51,409 nt of DNA from Occallatibacter sp. (GTDB lineage: Bacteria; Acidobacteriota; Terriglobia; Terriglobales; Acidobacteriaceae), in assembly GCA_031296165.1 (NCBI GenBank), contig JARLGF010000037.1, positions 1-51,409 on the forward strand, written 5' to 3'. Position 1 is the stretch's first letter; the number at the start of each line of letters is the position of its first letter. Shown in pieces: positions 17,550 to 24,862 of the stretch. The notes beneath the pieces are model-generated. The model saw only the letters and a list, made by a program, of their open reading frames with translations, ran no database searches and was not told the origin of the DNA. Position numbers and translations under genes: made by a program.

Positions 17550-18095
17550 CTACTCCGGGTGGTCTGGCGACATGAGGCAGATGTCGGGCAGGTTCCGGTA
17601 GCGCTCGGCGTAGTCCATTCCGTAGCCGATGACGAAGAGATTGGGAATGGAGAAGCCAACGTAGTCGGCCTCAATCTTTTCCAGCCGCCGCGAGGGCTTG
17701 TCAAGCAGCGTGGCGATGCGCAGGGATTTGGGATGCTGCTGCATGAACAGCTTGCGCAGGTAAGAGAGGGTAAGACCGGTGTCGAGAATGTCCTCGACTA
17801 CCAGGACATTCTTCCCCTCGATCGGCTGGTCGAGATCCTTGATGAGCTTGACCGCGCCGGAGGAGCGCTGGCCCTTGCCGTAGCTGGAGGTGGCCACAAA
17901 GTCGAAGGTGGCGTCAGCCTGTATGGTGCGGGACAGGTCGGCCAGAAAAGGCGCGGCGCCCTTCAGTACGCCGATCATTACCAGCTTTTCACCTTGCAGG
18001 TCGCGGGTAATCTGTGCGCCCATCTCGGCGACGCGCTCGGCGATCTGTTGACGGGTATAAAGAACCTCAAGCCCAGGATAAGTCGTGCTAGCCAT
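17550..18095 (-). CDS. hpt: Hypoxanthine phosphoribosyltransferase
   Basis: 181-residue purine salvage enzyme forming IMP or GMP from the base and PRPP. The PRPP-binding motif is VLVVEDILDTGLTL. The flexible-loop segment SSYGKGQRSSG, the early LVMIGVLKGAAPFLADL and the C-terminal purine-binding VIGYGMDYAERYRNLP are all typical of bacterial HPRT. The ATG whose complement ends at 18095 is preferred over an upstream start that adds 17 residues with no family similarity. It is convergent with ybbP and divergent from lgt. Confidence 0.95.
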   Translation of the reverse strand: MASTTYPGLEVLYTRQQIAERVAEMGAQITRDLQGEKLVMIGVLKGAAPFLADLSRTIQADATFDFVATSSYGKGQRSSGAVKLIKDLDQPIEGKNVLVVEDILDTGLTLSYLRKLFMQQHPKSLRIATLLDKPSRRLEKIEADYVGFSIPNLFVIGYGMDYAERYRNLPDICLMSPDHPE

Positions 18096-18217
18096 GCACT
18101 CAGTATCGCCTGAGCATGGGTCCGTTGGGCAAGCAGGCCTGTGCAAATCCTCGCTGAATTGCAGGGCAGGGCTGGGACACTCTCTTGCGGTTGCCTGCGC
18201 GGCTATACTTGAAAGAC

Positions 18218-19012
18218 ATGTTGCCTTTTTTACACGTTTGGCATTTCAACCTGCCCACCTTCGGGCTGATGCTGTGGCTGGCCGCCGTGGCCGCGGCTTT
18301 TGTCATGGATCGGGGATTCCGCCGCGCGCACATCCACAATGCAGACGGGACAGTGGCCGATGCGGTAGGCATGGTGGCCGTTGCCGTTGTTCTGGGCATT
18401 GTGGGCGCCAAGCTGTGGCACGTCATCGACACTCCCATGGAATTTCGCGATCAGGGCTGGCGCGTGTTGTGGGATTCGGCGGGGTTTGCCTGGTTTGGCG
18501 GACTCGTTTTCGGCATCTCGGCGCTGGTGTTTCAGGGCTGGTGGGCCAGGATAGGTGGCCTGCGGACGCTGGACCTGGCTGCGCCGGCTGCGGCTATTGG
18601 CTACGGCATCGGACGCATCGGCTGCTTTCTCTCCGGAGACGGCTGCTATGGACTGCCGACCACGCTCCCCTGGGGCATGAGCTTCCCCAACGGCATTGAG
18701 CCCACTCTCGTCCGCGTTCACCCCACCCCCCTTTACGAATTTGCAGCCGGGCTGCTGATCGGCTGGTGGCTGTGGCGGCGCGGCGGAAAACCGCATGGTA
18801 CGGGGGCCATTGTGGGCCAGTACCTGATGTTGAGCGGCCTGGCGCGCTTTCTGGTTGAATTTATACGCCGCAACCCCAAGGTTCTGTGGGGGTTATCCAA
18901 CGCCCAGTTGGCCAGCGCAGGCTCCGTGCTCGTGGGAATCGCGCTGATCTGGTGGGCCGCCACGCGCCCCGCCTTCAAAACGGAGCAGACTGCGGTGGAG
19001 AAGCCGGCGTAG
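18218..19012 (+). CDS. lgt: Prolipoprotein diacylglyceryl transferase
   Basis: 264-residue polytopic inner-membrane enzyme that transfers diacylglycerol from phosphatidylglycerol to the lipobox cysteine, the first step in lipoprotein maturation. It has about seven hydrophobic segments, the signature GYGIGRIGCFLSGDGCYG (variant of the family GRxGNFxNxE pattern) and HPTPLYE. ATG 18218 has GAAAG just upstream; a TTG eleven codons earlier is unlikely. The product would process the lipoproteins encoded in this window (8829-9323 and 23859-24494). Confidence 0.92.
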   Translation: MLPFLHVWHFNLPTFGLMLWLAAVAAAFVMDRGFRRAHIHNADGTVADAVGMVAVAVVLGIVGAKLWHVIDTPMEFRDQGWRVLWDSAGFAWFGGLVFGISALVFQGWWARIGGLRTLDLAAPAAAIGYGIGRIGCFLSGDGCYGLPTTLPWGMSFPNGIEPTLVRVHPTPLYEFAAGLLIGWWLWRRGGKPHGTGAIVGQYLMLSGLARFLVEFIRRNPKVLWGLSNAQLASAGSVLVGIALIWWAATRPAFKTEQTAVEKPA

Positions 19013-19110
19013 GGCAGCCCGACCGATCTGAATCGAATGGGGAAATCGGCCAGGGCGAAGGTTTATAGCACCGGAGTCTGAGCGTTTCAAGCTGGCCCAC
19101 TATGCCGCAG

Positions 19111-19151
19111 TGTCTCGTTTCGCTACAGTAAAATGTCTCGTTTCACTACAG
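19111..19151. repeat. Two-copy direct repeat at the 3' end of the SprT-like gene
   Basis: TGTCTCGTTTCGCTACAG (19111-19128) and TGTCTCGTTTCACTACAG (19134-19151) differ by one base and are five bases apart. The minus-strand stop codon of the SprT-like gene (19146-19148) lies inside the second copy, so the repeat looks like a local duplication of the gene's 3' end. Confidence 0.8.
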
Positions 19152-19832
19152 CCGCTTGATAAACGCCAGAGCCTCGTTCAGTTGCGGGAAGCACGCTTCC
19201 TCGGCTTTGAACTCGCGGGAGTGGACGCAGCGGCGCAAGCCGCGCATCTTCACCGGGTGCTTCAGGTGCAGCATCTCGTGGTAGAGCAGGTATTCGATAG
19301 CGTAGCGAGGGCTCGAGGGCCGGTCGAAGACGCGGCTCACCACAATGGTGTTGTGAGCCGCATCGTAATGACCCAGCGATCGCTTGGCCATGTGCTCGCT
19401 CCAGGTGAGGTCGGGGCGCCCCAGCAGGCCGCCAAAGAAGCGCAGGTTGAGCGTGTCGAAGACTTCATCCAGATTGTAGAAGCGGCCCTCGGGTCCAAAG
19501 AAGCGCTTGCTGCCGCGCGCATGACGGATCAGTTCGGTTTGCCGGGTAACGGCGGCCGAGGAGGCGAAGCGCTTGTAACGCAGGTTGAGCGTGGCGTCGA
19601 TGGGCTTTTTATACAGCTTGGCCAGCAGTATATGGGCAATGGCGTGGATGACCGACTCCGGCGCGCCCTCCAGCAGGTCGGAAAGGCTGACAAAAATCTG
19701 CCCTTCGCGCAGCCGTATGGTTGTATTGAGAGAAGTAAAGCGGCGGAACCGGACCGCGATGGGAGGCATTGGCGCTCTGGGCCGCAACGCCCTGTACTCC
19801 TGCTCGAAGATAGAAATAAACTCTGCTGTCAC
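19146..19832 (-). CDS. SprT-like zinc metallopeptidase-fold protein
   Basis: 228-residue cytoplasmic protein with the zincin signature HEMLHLKHP near its C-terminus, where two His bind zinc and Glu acts as base. A further His (VHSREFKAEE) is a likely third ligand. The context LTWSEHMAKRSLGHYDAAHNTIVVSRVFD resembles the SprT/WLM-type DUF45 group. The N-terminal half (ESVIHAIAHILLAKLYKK) contains an HxxxH-like helix that may be a decayed second copy of the motif. The start is a GTG at 19832; the nearest ATG frame closes at once. The cellular substrate is unknown. Its stop lies in a short direct repeat. Confidence 0.8.
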   Translation of the reverse strand: MTAEFISIFEQEYRALRPRAPMPPIAVRFRRFTSLNTTIRLREGQIFVSLSDLLEGAPESVIHAIAHILLAKLYKKPIDATLNLRYKRFASSAAVTRQTELIRHARGSKRFFGPEGRFYNLDEVFDTLNLRFFGGLLGRPDLTWSEHMAKRSLGHYDAAHNTIVVSRVFDRPSSPRYAIEYLLYHEMLHLKHPVKMRGLRRCVHSREFKAEEACFPQLNEALAFIKRL

Positions 19833-19845
19833 CTCATACAGATTA

Positions 19846-19965
19846 CTAGAGCAGTTTCAGAAATTATGTTGAGTCTCCAAATGTGTTGCAAGGCAGTCGC
19901 TCACCGATGGTCGCGCCGGCTGAGCTTCATGGATTTGCCCCATGCCATTCCTGAATCTGCTATAG
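19846..19965. repeat. MITE-like element, copy 1 (~120 bp)
   Basis: Terminal inverted repeats CTAGAGCAGTTTCAGAAAT (19846-19864) and the complement of CTATAGCAGATTCAGGAAT (19947-19965) match at 16 of 19 positions. The interior resembles the element at 21250-21371 in opposite orientation, sharing a GAGCTTCATGG core and a GATGG-GCGCG block. No open reading frame is inside. Confidence 0.75.
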
Positions 19966-20016
19966 GTGACAGGGAACAGGGAACTGGGACTCGTGTTCTG
20001 GCCGCTAGGTTTACCT

Positions 20017-20035
20017 GTTAGTAAATATTACTAAC
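20017..20035. promoter_or_regulatory. Palindromic operator-like site
   Basis: GTTAGTA (20017-20023) and TACTAAC (20029-20035) form a perfect 7-base dyad around AATAT. It lies at the start of an AT-rich stretch upstream of a strong terminator, where a promoter would be expected. The binding protein is unknown. Confidence 0.5.
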
Positions 20036-20190
20036 GTGTAAAATATGTATTACCTATAGCCACACTCCTTCCGTACCCTTGTGCACTAATGACCGTTTCC
20101 CACAGACTCGTTTACAGAAACAACGCAGATCTGGGGAAAGGAGTTCCCAGGCGGCATGTTTTCCATGAAGCCTGGGAACTCCTCTTTTTT
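20036..20190 (+). ncRNA. Candidate small RNA or leader ending in a strong terminator
   Basis: A textbook terminator at 20139-20190 (AGGAGTTCCCAGGC / GCCTGGGAACTCCT, 14 bases perfect, then a T run) is on the plus strand, yet no gene lies upstream on this strand. The last gene is on the minus strand, over 300 bases away. AT-rich promoter-like sequence and a palindrome lie at 20017-20060. The simplest reading is a transcript of about 100-150 bases. It could also be an attenuated leader of the SYLF gene at 20455. No known RNA family was recognised. Confidence 0.45.
20139..20190 (+). terminator. Rho-independent terminator without an upstream gene
   Basis: The stem AGGAGTTCCCAGGC (20139-20152) pairs perfectly with GCCTGGGAACTCCT (20170-20183), with a 17-base loop, followed by a run of T from about 20184. 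Confidence 0.88.
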
Positions 20191-20454
20191 TTAAATTTTC
20201 GCGGCTGGCCACGAAAAACAGTTCTGCGTAATGACCATTCAGCCCTCCCCAATGTCCATCCTTGCATCTGAGTATCCAGAGTGAGTTGTTCGCTCTGCAT
20301 GAGCGCGCCAACGGCGCAGAGATGCTGTACTCTGTTTCAGGATGCATCTGCGAGTCGCGTGGTTTCCATACATGGCATTGCAGTTTGTTATTCAATTCCT
20401 TAAGTTCACAACCATCCGCGGGAGGAAATTTCGCGGAGTGGAAAGGATATCGAT

Positions 20455-21144
20455 TTGAAAAAGACCATTACTTCCCTCTGCCTTTGCTTCATCCTGACCT
20501 CGACAGCGTTTGCCGGCTCCTCGCGCGAGGATTTGCAGGGCCGCCTCGATGCCGCCAAGATTGTCCTCGACCAGGTGATGGGCGCTGAGGACCGCAGTAT
20601 TCCCATGAATATCCTGGAGCAGGCTACCTGCGTCGCCGTTGTCCCCGGCCTTATCAAAGGCGCTTTTGTCTTCGGCGGCCAGTATGGTCAGGGCGTGGTG
20701 ACCTGCCGCACTGGTCACGGCTGGAGCGCTCCGGTATTTATCCGCATGGCGGGCGGTTCGTTTGGCTTCCAGATTGGCGGACAGTCCACAGATCTGGTTC
20801 TGGTGGCGGTCAACGATCGCGGCTTTCAGGATCTGCTGAAGAGCAAGTTCAAGATCGGCGGAGATGCGTCAGCCGCCGCAGGTCCGGTGGGCCGCAGCGG
20901 GCAGGCCGCAACGGACTGGAAGATGAGCGCCGAACTGCTCAGCTACTCGCGCAACAAGGGCCTCTTTGCCGGCATCGACCTGGACGGCACCAGCGTGAGC
21001 CAGAACTTCGATGACACCGAACACTACTACGGACAGACCCACAGCTTCGAGTCCATTCTCAAAGGCAACGTAGCAGTGCCGCAGAGCGCTGTTCCCTTTG
21101 TGCGCACCGTAGCCCGCTACTTCGTTGCATCCAAGAACCAATAG
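20455..21144 (+). CDS. SYLF (Ysc84-like) domain lipid-binding protein, exported
   Basis: 229-residue protein with a signal peptide (MKKTITSLCLCFILTSTAFAGS) and a SYLF/DUF500 domain. The domain is shown by CVAVVPGLIKGAFVFGGQYGQGVV, GWSAPVFIRMAGGSFGFQIGGQSTDLVL and the C-terminal SRNKGLFAGIDLDGTSVSQN, which are the family's strongest blocks. SYLF domains bind phosphoinositides in eukaryotes; the bacterial role is uncertain and probably envelope-linked. The start is TTG 20455 with AAAGGA at 20442-20447; no ATG is available in frame. The gene is monocistronic. Confidence 0.87.
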   Translation: MKKTITSLCLCFILTSTAFAGSSREDLQGRLDAAKIVLDQVMGAEDRSIPMNILEQATCVAVVPGLIKGAFVFGGQYGQGVVTCRTGHGWSAPVFIRMAGGSFGFQIGGQSTDLVLVAVNDRGFQDLLKSKFKIGGDASAAAGPVGRSGQAATDWKMSAELLSYSRNKGLFAGIDLDGTSVSQNFDDTEHYYGQTHSFESILKGNVAVPQSAVPFVRTVARYFVASKNQ

Positions 21145-21156
21145 TCATCGTAGAGT

Positions 21157-21194
21157 GACCGGTCCACTCCGCCACAAGCGGAAAGGGACCGGTC
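21157..21194 (+). terminator. Hairpin after the SYLF gene
   Basis: GACCGGTCC (21157-21165) pairs with GGACCGGTC (21186-21194), and the inner CTCCGC/GCGGAAAG part can pair too. The hairpin begins 13 bases past the stop. It lacks a T run, so it may be a 3' stabiliser rather than an intrinsic terminator. Confidence 0.55.
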
Positions 21195-21249
21195 ATGAAG
21201 AAATAGGTACGATTCAAGGCCCGGAATCGTACCGAGACGATTATGCATT

Positions 21250-21371
21250 TTTATTGCTGTTTCAGGAACGGTATAGCGCGAAGCCATGAAGCTCGGTTGG
21301 CGCGGCCATCGGGGCGCGGCAACCCTGCAACCCCTTTGACACCTCTCCGTAATTTGTGAACCCTCTCCAGG
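21250..21371. repeat. MITE-like element, copy 2 (~121 bp)
   Basis: Left arm ATTGCTGTTTCAGGAACGG begins near 21252. A degenerate right arm (AATTTGTGAACCCTCTCCAG) lies near 21352-21371. The interior, read on the minus strand, shares GAGCTTCATGG and CGATGGyCGCGCC with copy 1. Confidence 0.6.
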
Positions 21372-21532
21372 CGCCAGAAAAAGCAAACCAGGAAGAACAG
21401 GAATATTTCTGCTCTTTTGCAGTGAATTACCCTCCCAAGGCGCACAATCATTTCAGAGTGATTTTTTGTAACCCGGGGGATCGAATTCCGGAGTGAGCAG
21501 GGTGTTCAGTCCTGGTTCTTTGCCCCCTTTCC
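21372..21532. other. Intergenic segment between repeats
   Basis: 160 bases between a MITE-like copy and the G-tract element. It includes a GGGGG-containing stretch around 21475. No gene or known motif is seen. Confidence 0.4.
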
Positions 21533-21767
21533 GGACCCGAAGGACATGCGCTGAAGGCCTACTCGACCCGGAGCAAAAGGTCCAAATACCGAATTGCGGT
21601 ACGAAAATATGAAAAAGCACCAAAAAACTCCCGTAACTCCTTTGTTGTCGAATCTTTGCGTATAACTTCTTTATAATCTAATTCTTACGGCTATGGTCCC
21701 ATCTTATCTCTTTAAGAATGAATAACTTGATTAAATACATAGGGGGAGGGGGGGAGGGGTAATCAGA
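21533..21767 (+). repeat. G-tract dispersed element, copy A (~235 bp)
   Basis: This segment matches 47535-47770 on the opposite strand over its full length. Shared landmarks in order are GGACCyGAA, a GAAAAG-like block, GCGGTACGAAA, an A-rich block, CCCGTAACyCCTTTGTT, AATCTAAT, and CATmkTATCTC. The last block, 44 bases at 21721-21765 (allowing one base offset), differs at only two positions and includes GGGGGAGGGGGGGAGGGG at 21742-21759. It has no protein-coding frame. The G tract has enough GGG runs for an intramolecular G-quadruplex. Confidence 0.85.
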
Positions 21768-21789
21768 TGGTACAGGGCCGAACTACCTG

Positions 21790-21868
21790 TACCGGGTGGC
21801 AGGGATGCCCGGCGACATTGGACCGGGCGCTTCGCTGACTGTTTATACCATTTCTGAAACTGCTATAG
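21790..21868. repeat. One-armed MITE-like fragment
   Basis: CCATTTCTGAAACTGCTATAG (last 19 bases at about 21850-21868) is the right terminal repeat of the family seen at 19846-19965. No left arm is found before the G-tract element. It abuts the terminator of the M28 peptidase gene. Confidence 0.6.
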
Positions 21869-21872
21869 CGCG

Positions 21873-21918
21873 AAAAAATCCGCTCCGATGCCTGACACGC
21901 ATGGAGCGGATTTTTTTT
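21873..21918 (-). terminator. Terminator of the M28 peptidase gene
   Basis: AAAAAATCCGCTCC (21873-21886) pairs with GGAGCGGATTTTTT (21903-21916). Read on the minus strand, the stem ends in a T run. It is about 22 bases past the stop codon of the peptidase. Confidence 0.88.
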
Positions 21919-21939
21919 GAAGTGCCTTGCCGTGAATCG

Positions 21940-23724
21940 CTACTTCTTGACGGGCTCCGCCGGCGGAACTGCGCCGGGGAAGATGCCCTCAAGGGGAGCG
22001 CGCTTCATTTCTTCCTGAAGGGGCAGCGGCAGCGGCTTGCGCGGCATCATCTGGTCGCGCTGAGCTGCGTTATATACAAAGATGGCTTCGACAGTGGCCA
22101 TTTGCTTCAGGTCCGCGGGCTGCAATCGCTCCAGAACATCCTGGTTGGAGTGGTGCGTCCGAGACTCGTAGTCCAACATCTCCTGGATGAACTGGAATCC
22201 GGGGATGCCCACGGCGTCAAAGCTCAGATGATCGGTGCCGCCGGTATTGCGTAGCGTAATTGTGGTCACTCCGAGATCCTTCAGGGGGGCAATCCACTGG
22301 GCAAAGATGGGCGCAATGGCTGCGTTGCCCTGCGTATACACGCCGCGAATCCTTCCGGTGCCGTTATCCACGTTGAAATAAGCAGAAATGAGCTTCTGCT
22401 CCGGCTTGACTTCGAGCGGTCCAGCAGCCCGGCGTATGAACTCGGGCAGTGCCAGTTGGTCGGGCGCTGTGGAGAGTTTTGCCGAACCGAAGTGCTGGGT
22501 CACATAGCCTTTGGAGCCGAAGATTCCTTGTTCCTCGCCGGTCCACAGGGCAATGCGAATGGTGCGGCGCGGCTTTACGTCCAGCGCCTTGAGGATGCGC
22601 ACCGCCTCCATGGCAACAACGGTTCCAGCGCCGTTATCCGTGGCCCCGGTGCCAGCGATCCAACTGTCCAGATGGCCGCCCAGCATCACCACCTGCCCTT
22701 TCAGCCTGGGATCGGTACCGGGTATCTCGGCAATCGTGTTGAACCCATGCTCGTGTTCGCCGGTGAATTTGGTATCGACGTCGATTTCGACGCTGACCGG
22801 AGCGTGTGCCTGGGTCAGCCGGTAGAGGCGTCCATAGCTCTCAATGGCCGCCACCACCACCGGAATCTTCACGCGCTTCTCGGCAATGTAAGGCGTGCGG
22901 CCGAGCGTCGCGCCATTGTCGTCAAAGAAGGTGCCGCCGGAGCCGCCGCCGTTTTTGCCGTCGCGGCTGGGTTCGATGACGGCGGCCACTTTCTCGTCAT
23001 AGAAGAATTGCGCCACCTTGTCGATCAGGCGTAAGCGCTCCTGGCGTTCACGCATGCGGGCCTGCATCTCCGGTGGGAGGCCGCCCGCGCCGGCGGTGAC
23101 TGGAAACTCGGCAATCGCCTCGAGGTCGCTGTCGCTGTAACGCTCGAACAGGGCCTTGTCTACCGGAGGAACCTCGCGCATGGCGCCGAAGAGAACAACT
23201 TTACCTGCCAGCTTGCCCTTGTATTGATCCAGATCCTTCTCGTCGCGGATGCTGACAAAGGCCACATCGCCGGTGACGGGTCCGGCCGTTGCCGGCGACC
23301 ATGGCGTGGCCTGCACAATCAGAACGGCGGTGTCTGGCGTGACCATGCGCGCCCAGGTATTGAGTTGCTGCCAGCCCAGACCGAACTCGCCCCAGTCTTC
23401 CAGATGCGCATTCTCTAGGCCGATTTTGGTCAGCGTGTCGCGGGTCCACTCGTTGGCTTTCTTGAGATTGGGCGATCCGGTGAGACGAGGGCCGATGCCG
23501 TCCATCAGTGCGGAGGCAAACTCCATGATGTGCGAATGGTTCAGGCCCTCGTCGCGAATCCGCTGGTACATGTTCAGGTCCAGCGATTCGGCGGCGGGTT
23601 GTATTTCGGTGTAGGGGTCGGCTTGCGGTGGCGGGGGGGTGGATTTTGGTTTTTCAGCAGCGTAAGAGAACACAGCCACGGAGAGCAGGACCGCGGAGAA
23701 GAGGCGAAAGATTTTCACTGGCAT
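21940..23724 (-). CDS. Exported M28-family zinc aminopeptidase/carboxypeptidase
   Basis: 594-residue periplasmic or secreted peptidase with a signal peptide (FRLFSAVLLSVAVFSYA). The N-terminal half carries a PA-like insertion (GDVAFVSIRDEKDLDQYKG, KLAGKVVLFG). The co-catalytic dizinc site of family M28 follows: His351 in GGHLDSW, Asp in ATDNGAG, the Glu pair in TGEEQGIFGS, Asp in FNVDNGTG and His in RTHHSNQD. Bacterial M28 enzymes of this form release N-terminal residues or dipeptides from peptides. The ATG complement at 23724 starts a normal signal peptide. It is the last gene of the minus-strand series and is ended by a strong terminator. Confidence 0.92.
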   Translation of the reverse strand: MPVKIFRLFSAVLLSVAVFSYAAEKPKSTPPPPQADPYTEIQPAAESLDLNMYQRIRDEGLNHSHIMEFASALMDGIGPRLTGSPNLKKANEWTRDTLTKIGLENAHLEDWGEFGLGWQQLNTWARMVTPDTAVLIVQATPWSPATAGPVTGDVAFVSIRDEKDLDQYKGKLAGKVVLFGAMREVPPVDKALFERYSDSDLEAIAEFPVTAGAGGLPPEMQARMRERQERLRLIDKVAQFFYDEKVAAVIEPSRDGKNGGGSGGTFFDDNGATLGRTPYIAEKRVKIPVVVAAIESYGRLYRLTQAHAPVSVEIDVDTKFTGEHEHGFNTIAEIPGTDPRLKGQVVMLGGHLDSWIAGTGATDNGAGTVVAMEAVRILKALDVKPRRTIRIALWTGEEQGIFGSKGYVTQHFGSAKLSTAPDQLALPEFIRRAAGPLEVKPEQKLISAYFNVDNGTGRIRGVYTQGNAAIAPIFAQWIAPLKDLGVTTITLRNTGGTDHLSFDAVGIPGFQFIQEMLDYESRTHHSNQDVLERLQPADLKQMATVEAIFVYNAAQRDQMMPRKPLPLPLQEEMKRAPLEGIFPGAVPPAEPVKK

Positions 23725-23858
23725 GAGAAGTGGCTCCGTTTAGAGGAAGTATTTTCCATTTTCTGGAATTGTAGGCCATCCTCCATCGAAACCGATATTC
23801 AGCCATGCCGCCGGCATCTGGAATTCCGCAAGAAACAGGCAGGAGCCAGCTCAAGACT

Positions 23859-24494
23859 TCAGTCACTCTTGTCTGAGCTCTTATCTGTCCCGACGGGCAA
23901 ATCCAGTGCTACCAAGGCAAAGCGGGTCTGACCGTCCGCGGGATTTTCAAAGCCCACGATGTGCTGGTGGCGTTTGGAGCCGGCCTTCAATTCCAGGCTA
24001 TCTTTGCCGGTGCCGTAATCTCTCCGGTCGATCTGGACTGTGGTTGTGTTGTTCTTGTCGTCGGCGCAGGTCAAGCCTTCGGAGGTGGTGGTTGGAGTGC
24101 CCACCGGCGAATGGCCCTGGCAGGTAATCACGTTGCCGTAGCGGCCCAGGGCCTTCTTGTAAAAGGCGTTCACCTTATCCTGCGAGTCGGTGGTGGAGTA
24201 AGAAACCGCGCGCACGCGCAGTTCCCACTCGCCAAAGCCGAGATGTACGTCCGCCGACTTGTGGTCGCCGTCGCCCTTCACCAATACGGAGCCGGGATAG
24301 ACAGGCAACCCCAGATCCGTGGCCACAGTCTGGTCGGTATTTACGTGGACGCCGCCAAAGGGGGTATCCACCTGGACGTTTTTATCCTCGCCGTTGACGC
24401 CTTTGTCAACATGTACCCTGCATCCCGCAGTTCCGGCAATCAAAGCCAGTCCGGCCAGCAAACTTGTTGCTTTAGGCGTTTTGTTCCAAATCAT
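23859..24494 (-). CDS. Putative lipoprotein, unknown function
   Basis: 211-residue exported protein. The signal peptide ends in a lipobox-like AGTAGC, so Cys25 is the probable lipidated residue. The mature part has repeated short beta-like segments (VQVDTPFGGVHVNTD..., LPVYPGSVLVKGDGDHKSADVHLGFGEWELRV), then AFYKKALGRYGNVITC, and a charged Lys/Asp/Ser tail. The combination of PGS...VKYP-like and fluctuating beta segments resembles uncharacterised acidobacterial lipoproteins, but no named family can be assigned. It is followed on the same strand by the M28 peptidase after 134 bases. Confidence 0.72.
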   Translation of the reverse strand: MIWNKTPKATSLLAGLALIAGTAGCRVHVDKGVNGEDKNVQVDTPFGGVHVNTDQTVATDLGLPVYPGSVLVKGDGDHKSADVHLGFGEWELRVRAVSYSTTDSQDKVNAFYKKALGRYGNVITCQGHSPVGTPTTTSEGLTCADDKNNTTTVQIDRRDYGTGKDSLELKAGSKRHQHIVGFENPADGQTRFALVALDLPVGTDKSSDKSD

Positions 24495-24560
24495 GGCAAT
24501 GGCCCTCTTGCCCTGTTATACGGCCACATGGGTTGAAAAGTTCCGGGAATCGGCTTGGTA

Positions 24561-24668
24561 TCAGTGTGTGGAGTGGCCGTCTTCCTTGCTGCTGGTTGCG
24601 AACGCAATGGCCGCCGCAAAAACGGCAACGATAACGGGGACGACGAAGAACGGGGAAGTAATGTTCAT
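24561..24668 (-). CDS. 35-residue single-pass membrane peptide
   Basis: A short open frame, MNITSPFFVVPVIVAVFAAA then IAFATSSKEDGHSTH, with one hydrophobic helix (residues 7-24) and a charged tail. An AGGAG site (complement of 24676-24680) is placed eight bases before the ATG. Coding is supported by the site plus the clean helix, but not by homology. The site directly abuts the end of the MITE-like element at 24679-24796, so the repeat may supply or influence its leader. Confidence 0.5.
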   Translation of the reverse strand: MNITSPFFVVPVIVAVFAAAIAFATSSKEDGHSTH

Positions 24669-24678
24669 GTGCAGGCTC

Positions 24679-24796
24679 CTAGAGCGGTTCTCCAATAGAT
24701 ATACTCCTGGCAAGATCATGGCAGGTGGTTTTTCCTTGCGGGAAAAGCCGCTCGGCAGCATGGGCTTCGGTGTACAGCAATTGGAGAATCGCTTAA
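24679..24796. repeat. MITE-like element, copy 3 (118 bp)
   Basis: Terminal inverted repeats CTAGAGCGGTTCTCCAAT (24679-24696) and ATTGGAGAATCGCTTAA (24780-24796) match at most positions. The inner ends ATAGATATAC and TGTACAGCA resemble those of the copy at 48487-48603. It lies between the 35-residue peptide gene and the terminator of the second GH38 gene. Confidence 0.75.
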
Positions 24797-24813
24797 CCGC
24801 TTCCTGAGTAACA

Positions 24814-24846
24814 AAAAAGGGGCTCCGTTTCCGGAACCCCCTTTTT
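24814..24846 (-). terminator. Terminator of the second GH38 gene
   Basis: AAAAAGGGG-TCCG and CGGA-CCCCTTTTT arms form a hairpin 17 bases past the mannosidase stop codon. On the minus strand the stem is followed by a T run (complement of the A run at 24813-24818). Confidence 0.82.
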
Positions 24847-24862
24847 GCCGATGGAACCAGCC

